Below, piece by piece: positions 6,247 to 13,094 of a stretch of 14,255 nucleotides of DNA. Position 1 is the first letter of the stretch. Each line of letters opens with the position of its first letter. Made by a program: the position numbers and the translations under genes. This DNA is from Treponema sp. UBA7570 (GTDB taxonomy: Bacteria > Spirochaetota > Spirochaetia > Treponematales > Treponemataceae), in contig DLLE01000016.1 of the NCBI GenBank assembly GCA_002477955.1, forward strand, positions 1-14,255. The letters run 5' to 3'. The notes below the pieces were generated by a model. It ran no database searches. It saw only the letters and a list, made by a program, of their open reading frames with translations, and was not told the origin of the DNA.

Positions 6247-7332
6247 CTAATCACTTAACTGCCCGGCAGAAAGCGAGCGGTAATATGAATCTGGAATCGA
6301 ATTTGCCATCACAGAATACAGGGTTTGTGCAAAAATAATATTTCCATTGGCACCTGCCCTTTTTGCAAGCTGATAAAAAATACTCCAGACATTATTCTTC
6401 TGAGACCAAATAAGTATTTCTTCGTATTTTTTACATTCCTCAAAAAAGTTTTCAAGCGATGTGTATTTAAACTGGGAATTTCTCTGTTCTATTGCAGTCA
6501 AAATGTGAGCAAAGGACTCGACCGCCGCCAATGAAGAACATTCAAGCGCTTTTTTTGATTCTTTTCGGGTTTCGTACAAGTCTCCCAATTCAGATAAGGC
6601 CATAAGTGAATATTTTGAATCCGCCCGGTAAAGAAGAAAAATTCTGTCCACATTTTCATTTTTATCGTCAGAAATCGCTTTTGTAATTGATTTTTTCAGC
6701 AATTCATTCTTAAAAAATTCATCGTTGTTCAAAATTAAGAGAAGCGTTTTTTCAAATTTTTCAAGATCGCCGTTTATTTTTGCAATAAAACCAATCGAAT
6801 ACAAAATTTCATACTGCATGTCAGAAATATCAAGATAGTCTTTCTCACTGTAGGCGCGCTCAAAAAAAGAAAGCGACTGCGCATATTCACCTTCGACCTG
6901 ATATATTTTTCCAGTCAAATAATCTGCCTCAGGATAAACATTTCTTTCTTTTAACCAGTCAAGCATATTATGAATGCTGTCTTTATAGTAAGAGTTTCCG
7001 TAAAGTTTTAGATACTTTTCAATTATATCGGCCGCTTCTTTCTGTTCGCGTTCTTTTAAAACCTTCAGGACGGCAGAAAATTCATCTCCCGCCTTTCTTA
7101 CCTGGGCTGGGGAAATCGCCTTGTCCAAAACATTAAACTCGTTTTCAGTCTCATTCTTTCGGCTAACAGAAGCTTCTCTTGCAAATTTTAAGGCATCTCC
7201 GTAATTTCCAGAATCAAAGCAAACCTGAGCCTGCTCTAAAATTCTCCAGGATTTTTCAGAATAACTTACGCAAAAAATTGATGCACAAAAACTGAAGAGA
7301 AAACAAAAAGATAACAAACATTTTTTTGTCAT
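6247..7332 (-). CDS. Exported helical-repeat (TPR-like) protein of unknown function
   Basis: Encodes 361 residues from the ATG at 7332, chosen because AAGGA lies 6 nt before it; an ATG six codons earlier (7350) lacks a ribosome site. The N-terminus, M-T-K-K then a Phe/Leu/Cys-rich core of about 20 residues, is a signal peptide. Cysteines lie near its end (I-F-C-V-S), but the preceding Phe makes a lipoprotein site doubtful. The mature part is almost all alpha-helical with TPR-like pairs: A-x-V-C-F-D-S-G-N-Y-G-D-A-L-K-F-A-R-E-A near residue 35-55, and L-T-G-K-I-Y-Q-V-E-G-E-Y-A-Q-S-L-S-F-F-E-R-A-Y in the middle. Such periplasmic repeat proteins usually serve as protein scaffolds. It lies 36 nt after ispG and is probably cotranscribed, though no functional link is evident. 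It converges on the outer-membrane gene with 4 bp between stop codons. Confidence 0.8.
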   Translation of the reverse strand: MTKKCLLSFCFLFSFCASIFCVSYSEKSWRILEQAQVCFDSGNYGDALKFAREASVSRKNETENEFNVLDKAISPAQVRKAGDEFSAVLKVLKEREQKEAADIIEKYLKLYGNSYYKDSIHNMLDWLKERNVYPEADYLTGKIYQVEGEYAQSLSFFERAYSEKDYLDISDMQYEILYSIGFIAKINGDLEKFEKTLLLILNNDEFFKNELLKKSITKAISDDKNENVDRIFLLYRADSKYSLMALSELGDLYETRKESKKALECSSLAAVESFAHILTAIEQRNSQFKYTSLENFFEECKKYEEILIWSQKNNVWSIFYQLAKRAGANGNIIFAQTLYSVMANSIPDSYYRSLSAGQLSD

Positions 7333-7338
7333 AAAATA

Positions 7339-7343
7339 TCCTT
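7339..7343 (-). promoter_or_regulatory. Ribosome binding site selecting the second ATG of the TPR-like gene
   Basis: AAGGA on the minus strand sits 6 nt before the ATG at 7332-7330 and inside the frame opened by the ATG at 7350. That upstream ATG has no purine-rich site, so the shorter protein with a compact signal peptide is preferred. Confidence 0.75.
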
Positions 7344-7368
7344 TTTTCATGCAGATTTCACAAATGCG

Positions 7369-8487
7369 CTAAAATTCATTTAAAAGTTTTTCAAAAACTT
7401 CATCGGCTTTTTCAATATCTACAGTTTTGACAATCACGCCTTTTTTAAAAAGAATCGCTTTTCCACCAGCCCCAGCGATTCCAATGTCTGCGTGTTTTCC
7501 TTCGCCTGGTCCATTTACAACACAACCCATAACTGCAACCGTAATATCTTTTTTCATTGAAAGAAGTTTATTTTGCCATCGCTGCATAAAACCATGCACA
7601 TCAAAACCAAGACGGCCGCAGCGAGGACAGCTTACAAGTTTTATTCCGCCCTGTCTTTTTCCACATTCGCGCAAAATCTCAAGCCCGGTAACTACTTCAT
7701 TTTCCGGAGATGATGACAAGCTTACGCGGATTGTATTCCCAATTCCCTCATTTAAAAGATGGCTGAATGCGAGTGTCGACTTTACAACACCTGTAATAAG
7801 AGGGCCAGCTTCTGTAACTCCAACATGCAAAGGAATCTCAAAGCGGCGGGCAAAATCCTCATTTGCATCGATTGTTTCCTGAACAGAACTTGCCTTCATA
7901 CTCACAACAAATTGATTAAAATTCAATTCATCAAAAACAGCGGATTCTCTTGCGGCAGTTTCGCTCAAAGCAAGCGCGCGGCTTATTTTTCCGCGGTTAA
8001 CCTGTTCCGCTAAATCATGCGGCAAAGAACCTGTATTTACACCAATTCTGATTGCAGTTCCTGTATCCTGGCAGGCATTTACAACAGCTTCCACACGATC
8101 TCTAGCACCGATATTGCCAGGATTTATTCGGATAGCACCGACAGGACCTTCAAGACACTTTAATGCAAGTTTATAATCAAAATGAATATCCGCAACAAGC
8201 GGCATAGTCGAAGCTCGGCAAATCTGAATAAAACTTTCTGCGCTTTCCATGTCAGGAACTGCAAAACGAATAATATCGCAGCCTAAAAGCTTTAAGCTGT
8301 TTATCTGCTGTACAATTTTTTCAATTTTCTTTGGATTATCTTTTATATCTGTAATCCCTTCTTTCCACATTGTTTGAATTGTTACCGGAGAATCGCCACC
8401 GATTATAATGCGCTCTGTATTTCCATTGCCGCCAATATGAACTTCTCTAGTTTTCTTAAACTCGGCTGTCTTAAAATCTTGTTTCAT
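7369..8487 (-). CDS. ispG: 4-hydroxy-3-methylbut-2-en-1-yl diphosphate synthase (IspG/GcpE)
   Basis: Encodes 372 residues, the usual bacterial length. IspG converts 2-C-methyl-D-erythritol 2,4-cyclodiphosphate to HMBPP, the next-to-last step of the MEP isoprenoid pathway, in the cytoplasm. The N-terminal TIM-barrel half shows the P-V-x-I-Q-T-M-W segment, L-G-C-D-I-I-R-F-A-V-P, V-A-D-I-H-F-D and I-R-I-N-P-G-N-I-G. The C-terminal half carries the [4Fe-4S] ligands C287 and C290 in SCPRCGR and C322 in the MGCVVNGPGE motif with E329. The start at 8487 is chosen because a longer in-frame GTG (8550) would put 21 unusual residues across the promoter and inside a hairpin loop. Presence of this gene argues for a treponeme, since Borrelia uses the mevalonate pathway. 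It lies downstream of the ATPase operon, separated by a terminator and its own promoter. Confidence 0.97.
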   Translation of the reverse strand: MKQDFKTAEFKKTREVHIGGNGNTERIIIGGDSPVTIQTMWKEGITDIKDNPKKIEKIVQQINSLKLLGCDIIRFAVPDMESAESFIQICRASTMPLVADIHFDYKLALKCLEGPVGAIRINPGNIGARDRVEAVVNACQDTGTAIRIGVNTGSLPHDLAEQVNRGKISRALALSETAARESAVFDELNFNQFVVSMKASSVQETIDANEDFARRFEIPLHVGVTEAGPLITGVVKSTLAFSHLLNEGIGNTIRVSLSSSPENEVVTGLEILRECGKRQGGIKLVSCPRCGRLGFDVHGFMQRWQNKLLSMKKDITVAVMGCVVNGPGEGKHADIGIAGAGGKAILFKKGVIVKTVDIEKADEVFEKLLNEF

Positions 8488-8494
8488 AGTTAAA

Positions 8495-8523
8495 ATTATA
8501 ATGTTAAGCTGCAAAAAATGCAA
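8495..8523 (-). promoter_or_regulatory. Candidate ispG promoter predicting a leaderless mRNA
   Basis: On the minus strand TTGCAT (8523-8518) and a consensus TATAAT (8500-8495) are separated by exactly 17 bp. The -10 box ends 7 nt before the ispG ATG (8487), so transcription would start at or next to the start codon. No Shine-Dalgarno sequence precedes the ATG, which fits leaderless initiation. The -35 match is only partial. Confidence 0.5.
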
Positions 8524-8531
8524 TTTAAGCA

Positions 8532-8565
8532 GAATTCCTGTAAAATGCACTATTTACAGGAATTC
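8532..8565. repeat. Perfect 13-bp inverted repeat with 8-bp loop
   Basis: GAATTCCTGTAAA (8532-8544) and its exact reverse complement (8553-8565) flank an 8-bp AT-rich loop. The element lies just upstream of the ispG -35 box and downstream of the ATPase terminator. Neither strand has a T-run after it, so it is not a second intrinsic terminator. A perfect 26-paired-base symmetry fits a dimeric regulator's operator, a protein-bound cruciform or a small palindromic repeat. It would form a stable RNA hairpin if ATPase transcripts read through. Confidence 0.85.
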
Positions 8566-8574
8566 AAAGTCGGC

Positions 8575-8628
8575 AAAAAAAAAGCGGCCAAAAATGAAGG
8601 CATTTAACTTCAAATCTGACCGCCTTTT
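8575..8628 (-). terminator. Intrinsic terminator of the V-type ATPase operon
   Basis: About 18 nt after the atpK stop codon the minus strand reads AAAAGGCGGTC (8628-8618), then a 28-nt loop, GGCCGC (8589-8584) and nine T residues (8583-8575). The arms pair through GCGGTC/GGCCGC with one G-U wobble, extended outward by a G-U and A-U pairs into the T-run. The loop holds a smaller GAAG/CTTC hairpin. Position, stem and T-tract together make a convincing rho-independent terminator. Confidence 0.8.
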
Positions 8629-8645
8629 ACGAAAGACTATTTATT

Positions 8646-9074
8646 TTAGCCGAGCGCAACCATTGAGAATACCATTGCAAACAAAGCAACAGTTTCACAA
8701 AGGCCTACAACCATGATGTACTGGGAGAAGCCTTTTCCTGTTTCGCCAAGAGCGTCTGAGCCAGAAGCTCCTGCTTTTCCCTGAGCAATAGCAGAGGCGC
8801 ACATTGCAATACCTGACATAAGTCCAACACCAAATTTAAATCCAGGAGCTGCGCTTGAGCCCATCATTGTCTGCATAAGAAGGAAGCCGTAGATTGTCTG
8901 AGTCAACGGAGCGCCTGCGAATACAGTGAGAATGAACGGAGCCGGCTTGTTAGCCATGTAACAGCGTTTCCAAGAACCGATTGCAGCTTGTCCAGAAATC
9001 ATGATGCCAATTGCCGAACCAAGAGCAGCAATACCCATTACAATCGCACAACCAAACTGTCCTAAAAATTCCAT
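8646..9074 (-). CDS. atpK: V-type ATP synthase subunit K (membrane ring proteolipid)
   Basis: Encodes 142 residues, four hydrophobic helices from fused c-subunit repeats, slightly shorter than the Enterococcus hirae NtpK (about 156). The ring of these subunits rotates against subunit I and carries the coupling ion. Helix 2 contains PLTQTIYGF (T58, Q59), helix 3 contains AIAQGKA (Q98), and helix 4 contains VVGLCETVALF with the ion-carrying carboxylate E127. These correspond by motif alignment to NtpK T64, Q65, Q110 and E139, its Na+ ligands. The start ATG has a strong AAAGGAG ribosome site (9088-9082) about 7 nt upstream, the best in the operon, fitting a subunit needed in many copies. It is the last gene of the operon; a terminator follows. 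It is separated from atpI by a 77-bp hairpin-bearing gap. Confidence 0.95.
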   Translation of the reverse strand: MEFLGQFGCAIVMGIAALGSAIGIMISGQAAIGSWKRCYMANKPAPFILTVFAGAPLTQTIYGFLLMQTMMGSSAAPGFKFGVGLMSGIAMCASAIAQGKAGASGSDALGETGKGFSQYIMVVGLCETVALFAMVFSMVALG

Positions 9075-9116
9075 AATATTTCTCCTTTAATAAAGTTTAT
9101 GACAATTTCTTATTTC

Positions 9117-9147
9117 ATCCAGCAGCTACACAACTGCTGGATTTTTT
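9117..9147. terminator. Hairpin between atpI and atpK; terminator-like only on the plus strand
   Basis: ATCCAGCAG (9117-9125) and CTGCTGGAT (9134-9142) form a perfect 9-bp stem with an 8-nt loop. On the plus strand the stem runs into T6 (9142-9147) and further T-rich sequence, the shape of an intrinsic terminator, yet no plus-strand gene precedes it. In the ATPase direction the stem comes after an A-rich stretch and is not followed by a T-run. There it would be an intercistronic mRNA hairpin just after the atpI stop and upstream of the atpK ribosome site. It may stabilise or mark a processing end for atpK mRNA, or stop antisense transcription. Confidence 0.65.
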
Positions 9148-9151
9148 ATTT

Positions 9152-11122
9152 TTATTCACTGAAAGGTCTGTATTTAAAACCTGTCCAGCTCATTCCCAAG
9201 TGTGTTGAGAATTCAAGCGTATTAAGACGTACGCCGTGAACGATAACCGAAAGAACATTCAGAATCATATTCAGACCATGTCCTACGGTAAGAATTAAAA
9301 TCGCACAGATGAACATTGCAAGATGGCCGAGCATTGGACCTGCCATCTCATTTACCGTTGCACTTATTGCTCCACCTGCCAGAGCCACAGCCCAAAGACG
9401 GATGTAAGAAACAATATCAGAGAATACGTTTACAACGCCCAAAAGCACAGAAACAATGTTCTTGCAGCTTTCAAGAATGCTCTTTCCTATGCTTCCTTCA
9501 TAGTTTGAGAATACAAAACTCAGGACAAAACCAAATGCAATTGCTCCAAGCGCAATATATGCAACTGGAATTTTGTCGAAAAGCCAGTAACTTTCAGGAG
9601 TAATTCCAAGAGGAAATCTTATTCCATCAACTACCATGCTCAAAACTACATAGTACATGCCGCAAAGCTGGAGAAGCGAACCCAAATCTCCCAAGAATTT
9701 TGGCGAACGTATATTTTTTGCAATGCCTTTCAAATGCGCAATAGCCAGCTGAATCAAAGCAAGCGTAAAACAGAAAATCTGAAGGTTTTCTTTTACCCAG
9801 GCTGAATAAGTTATTTCAGTTACTGCGCCAGAAGCACTGTGAAGAACCATCTTAACGCCTTCTTTTGCAGATGTAACGTTTGACAAGGCCGGAACAGAAA
9901 GCATTTTTATGCAATCCGGCAGCTGCTCAGGTTTAAGCCCGAACCAAGTGCAAGTTACGGCTCCCCAAACCATTGTTGCCAATCCTAAAAGAGAAAGCAG
10001 GAAAGCCATTGGCGAAGGTGCCTGTTTTTTCTTAAATGAAGGAACCATAGCAAAAATTCCGCCAGCAAGCAAAATTCCGCCGTATCCGCCGTCTCCAAAA
10101 ATCATGCCGAAGAAAATCGTAAAGAACAAAAGAAACCAGTTTGAAATGTCAAATTCATTGTAGCCTGGAACAGTTCCAAGAAAGTCCGTAACAGGATAAA
10201 TAAGGCTTACAAACTTATTGTTCTTTAATTTTGTAGGAACGGTGTCGTCTGCGGCAGGATCATCTGCGGCAAATGCCCACTTGCTCTCAACAGCTGTTTT
10301 TTCTACTTTTTCTAGTTCTTCTGCAGGAACATAACCAGTAAGCCAGGCAAGCCTAACTTCTTCTGGTTTCTGTTCATTTTTTTCTTCAACACCCATACCG
10401 CTGTAAAGATTTTCAAATTCAATATCTTTACAGAAGTTTTCGCCAGCTTTTTTAAGCGATGGAATATATTTCACAGAATCTGCAAGTTCTGAATCAATTT
10501 CAGTAATTCGCTTTTTATTCTGTTCAATAGTATCAGCCAATTGCACCGTTGATTTTTTTGGCAAAACAACACGATATGCTTCTGGAGGAAGATTTCCTGG
10601 ACGTTCATTTTGTGCCAATTTGTAGTCAGAAATCACAAAAAAGCGCGAAATGTCTTTATCGTCGTTAACCAGCAAAGTATCGATGCTTTCGTCCATCGAA
10701 TTATATTTAGACGATGGTATTTCATACATTGAAAGATAAACGCCTTTTTCTGCCAAGAAATCAAAATCTTCAGGAACAACATTGCCCCATTTTTTCAGGC
10801 GGTCAAGTTCAGTTTTGTCTGCCGCAATCGAAGAAAACAAATTTTTCTTTTCTTCCGTCAAACTGATGATTTTGTCTGCAAGAGCAAATGAGTCATCTTT
10901 TGAAAGCATTGACGTCTCTGGAATTTTCTTTGTCTTGATTTCAGACAAAAGAGAAACGGCAAGTTCAATTTTTGAGTTTTTATTCTTAAAAGATGAAAGT
11001 TCTTCGCTTTCTCCTTTTACTTCTTCAACATGAACCACTCCAAGACGGCGAAGAGTCTTTAAGGCCTGCCGCCTTTCTTTTTCTAAAACAACGATGCTTA
11101 ATTTTTTCATTGGGACTATCAT
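9152..11122 (-). CDS. atpI: V-type ATP synthase subunit I (subunit a homologue)
   Basis: Encodes 656 residues from the ATG at 11122, which overlaps the atpD stop as ATGA; a TTG two codons earlier and an ATG four codons later are less likely. The N-terminal half (to about 325) is cytoplasmic, begins I-V-P-M-K-K-L-S-I-V-V-L with the L-G-V-V-H-V-E-E motif, and is largely coiled coil. It forms the peripheral stator link. The C-terminal half has about seven to eight membrane helices, opening with FDISNWFLLFFTIFFGMIFGDGGYG. The SYIRLWAVALAGGAIS segment holds R575, the counterpart of the essential arginine of yeast Vph1 (R735), which faces the ring glutamate during ion transfer. The G-H-G-L-N-M-I-L-N motif and H-G-V-R-L-N-T-L-E-F near the C-terminus are also family hallmarks. 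It forms the ion half-channels against the K ring. Confidence 0.96.
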   Translation of the reverse strand: MIVPMKKLSIVVLEKERRQALKTLRRLGVVHVEEVKGESEELSSFKNKNSKIELAVSLLSEIKTKKIPETSMLSKDDSFALADKIISLTEEKKNLFSSIAADKTELDRLKKWGNVVPEDFDFLAEKGVYLSMYEIPSSKYNSMDESIDTLLVNDDKDISRFFVISDYKLAQNERPGNLPPEAYRVVLPKKSTVQLADTIEQNKKRITEIDSELADSVKYIPSLKKAGENFCKDIEFENLYSGMGVEEKNEQKPEEVRLAWLTGYVPAEELEKVEKTAVESKWAFAADDPAADDTVPTKLKNNKFVSLIYPVTDFLGTVPGYNEFDISNWFLLFFTIFFGMIFGDGGYGGILLAGGIFAMVPSFKKKQAPSPMAFLLSLLGLATMVWGAVTCTWFGLKPEQLPDCIKMLSVPALSNVTSAKEGVKMVLHSASGAVTEITYSAWVKENLQIFCFTLALIQLAIAHLKGIAKNIRSPKFLGDLGSLLQLCGMYYVVLSMVVDGIRFPLGITPESYWLFDKIPVAYIALGAIAFGFVLSFVFSNYEGSIGKSILESCKNIVSVLLGVVNVFSDIVSYIRLWAVALAGGAISATVNEMAGPMLGHLAMFICAILILTVGHGLNMILNVLSVIVHGVRLNTLEFSTHLGMSWTGFKYRPFSE

Positions 11123-11760
11123 AAGCAAGCCCCCTCTTTTTCAGCCGCGGCAACAGCCGCACGGTTACGCTGGTCAATCTTTTTCTTAGAGATTTTTGAA
11201 CGCACAACCGCGCTGACCTGCTGGTCGCCAAGATAAACTGAAATTTTTTTAATATTTGCTTTTGCTTCAGGAATTTTTACTTTTTCAAAAAGATTCACGC
11301 GCTGAGAAGTCGTACGCAGTTCTTTTGAGAGCAATCTTACCTGTTCATCAAGCACACTAGCTTCAAGATCCAAAGAAAGGGCTTTTTCCATTCTGTCAGC
11401 CGCAAGATCAATCCAAAGCGGAGTTTCATACAAATCGTAATCTCCGCGAGAAAAATCTGCGCCTTCGTAAATTGGAATTGTAACACCGGCAATGTTTCCA
11501 GTACCCTTTTTTATGTTCCGAACTGTAACCATGTCGCTTTTAAAAGCCTGTTCTTCGCCAAAAACACCTATCCAAATCTTGAATTCTTCTTCAAGGCGAA
11601 TTCTAGCTTGACGAACTTCTTTTGCTTTTGCGTCGATAGTTCTAATCTCAGACTGAAGCTGCTGTTTTTTGAGCGTGAGCGTAGGAAGATAACGCTGATA
11701 CATTTTCAGCGCGTCTTTTTGTGCTTTCTGCTCATTTTTAGTCAGCTTAATTTTTGCCAT
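11119..11760 (-). CDS. atpD: V-type ATP synthase subunit D (central rotor shaft)
   Basis: Encodes 213 residues, normal for V/A-ATPase subunit D. The protein is two long helices joined by a short globular part. The N-terminal K-I-K-L-T-K-N-E-Q-K-A-Q-K region and heptad-rich LTLKKQQLQSEI (28-39) form one strand of the rotor coiled coil. R-T-T-S-Q-R-V-N-L-F-E-K-V-K-I-P near residue 150 is the typical family signature in the returning helix. It turns inside the A3B3 head and transmits rotation to the K ring. A GGAGA ribosome site precedes the ATG. It starts 23 nt after atpB and its TGA overlaps the atpI ATG by 4 nt, indicating translational coupling. There is no separate rotor subunit F gene next to it. 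Confidence 0.95.
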   Translation of the reverse strand: MAKIKLTKNEQKAQKDALKMYQRYLPTLTLKKQQLQSEIRTIDAKAKEVRQARIRLEEEFKIWIGVFGEEQAFKSDMVTVRNIKKGTGNIAGVTIPIYEGADFSRGDYDLYETPLWIDLAADRMEKALSLDLEASVLDEQVRLLSKELRTTSQRVNLFEKVKIPEAKANIKKISVYLGDQQVSAVVRSKISKKKIDQRNRAAVAAAEKEGACL

Positions 11761-11783
11761 TAAATTTTATCTCCAAACAGGAA

Positions 11784-13079
11784 TTATTTATTCGGCCAGA
11801 ATTCTGCAATCAATTCAGATTTTATACCTGTTTCGTCTTTTTCAAAGCAGGCCGCAAGAATCTTCCATCCTAAATCAAGCGCATTTTCCAAAGAAATATT
11901 TACGGACAAGTCCATCATTTCTTTTTCAAAAAGCTCACCGTATTTCAAAAGTTTTTCATCCCATTTAGACATCATAAAGCCCATGGACTTTTTTTCGAGT
12001 GTGTCTTTGTAAGATGAATACAGACGAATCATGGCGTCCATCAAAGCGCGGTGATCTTTTCTTGTTTTTCCGTTTACATTCTGCTTTAAGCGTGAAAGCG
12101 AACCAAACGGCTCGATACGACCGCCCTTAAGATAGTACTGGCCTTCTGTAATATAACCTGTGTTATCTGGAACAGGATGAGTTACATCATCACCAGGCAT
12201 TGTTGTTACTGCAAGAATTGTAATGGAACCGCTTCCCTTAAAGTCAACGGCCTTTTCATAGCGCGCGGCAAGCTGAGAATACAAATCTCCAGGATAACCA
12301 CGGTTTGAAGGAACTTGTTCCTGAGTAATCGCAATTTCCTTCATAGAATCTGCATAAGAAGTCATATCTGTAAGAAGAACGAGAACGTCCTTATTCTGTA
12401 AAGCGAATTGCTCTGCAACTGCAAGAGACATGTCAGGAATTTTGATACATTCTACAGTCGGGTCAGCGGCAGTGTGAATAAACATTACAGTCTTGCTCAA
12501 TGCGCCGCCTTCCTCAAGAGTTTTCTTGAAATAAAGGAAGTCATCGTATTTAAGTCCCATTCCGCCAAGAACGATTACATCAGCCTCAGCCTGCATTGCA
12601 ATACGCGCAAGAAGCTGGTTGTAAGGCTCGCCCGAAATAGAGAAAATAGGAAGTTTCTGAGAAACGACAAGAGTATTGAACATATCAATCATAGGAATGT
12701 TTGTTCTCATCATTCTTTCTGCAAGAATACGTTTTGAAGGGTTTACTGAAGGACCTCCAATTTCTGTCATATTCTCAGTAAGAGCAGGGCCCTTGTCACG
12801 AGGAGCTCCAGAACCGTTGAAAATTCTTCCCAAAAGATCATCTCCGAAAGAAACACGCATATCGTGTCCTAAAAAGCGAATCTGATCACCTGTGGAAACA
12901 CCGCGTCCGCCGGCAAAGACCTGCAAAGAAACTGTATCGCCATCAATTTTGTTTACTTCTGCAAGAGATTTTCCAAAACGAGTTGTAATTTCTGCAAGTT
13001 CGTTATATTTTACGCCTTCTGCCTTTACTGTAATTACGGAACCAGTGATTGATTCAATTTTGCTGTATATTTTATTCAT
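11784..13079 (-). CDS. atpB: V-type ATP synthase subunit B (non-catalytic head subunit)
   Basis: Encodes 431 residues. The N-terminal beta-barrel (to about 75) includes the VFAGGRGVSTGD turn. The nucleotide-binding domain has a degenerate loop, SISGEPYNQLLARI (147-160), in place of a working Walker A, as expected for the non-catalytic subunit. LVLLTDMTSYADSMKEI (233-249), PSNRGYPGDLYSQLAARYE (257-275) and TMPGDDVTHPVPDNTGYITEGQ (293-314) are strongly conserved family segments. R330 in GSLSRL corresponds to the arginine finger supplied to the catalytic site of the neighbouring A subunit. The C-terminal helical domain ends E-F-W-P-N-K. The gene starts 15 nt after atpA with a GGACGG-type ribosome site. 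It alternates with A in the A3B3 head on the cytoplasmic side. Confidence 0.97.
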   Translation of the reverse strand: MNKIYSKIESITGSVITVKAEGVKYNELAEITTRFGKSLAEVNKIDGDTVSLQVFAGGRGVSTGDQIRFLGHDMRVSFGDDLLGRIFNGSGAPRDKGPALTENMTEIGGPSVNPSKRILAERMMRTNIPMIDMFNTLVVSQKLPIFSISGEPYNQLLARIAMQAEADVIVLGGMGLKYDDFLYFKKTLEEGGALSKTVMFIHTAADPTVECIKIPDMSLAVAEQFALQNKDVLVLLTDMTSYADSMKEIAITQEQVPSNRGYPGDLYSQLAARYEKAVDFKGSGSITILAVTTMPGDDVTHPVPDNTGYITEGQYYLKGGRIEPFGSLSRLKQNVNGKTRKDHRALMDAMIRLYSSYKDTLEKKSMGFMMSKWDEKLLKYGELFEKEMMDLSVNISLENALDLGWKILAACFEKDETGIKSELIAEFWPNK

Positions 13080-13094
13080 TTTTCACCGTCCTTC

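Noticed and set aside
7427..7882. A 151-codon plus-strand open frame opposite ispG
   Set aside because: It is the antisense shadow of a strongly conserved IspG coding region and has no recognisable protein features.
8488..8550. GTG start extending IspG by 21 residues
   Set aside because: The start would lie in the loop of the inverted repeat and the extension would overlap the consensus promoter; the added residues do not resemble IspG.
8532..8565. The 13-bp inverted repeat as a second intrinsic terminator
   Set aside because: Neither strand has a T-run after the stem, and a proper terminator already lies at 8575-8628.
11123..11128. TTG start for atpI two codons upstream
   Set aside because: The ATG forming the ATGA overlap with the atpD stop is the standard coupling arrangement and a better start codon.
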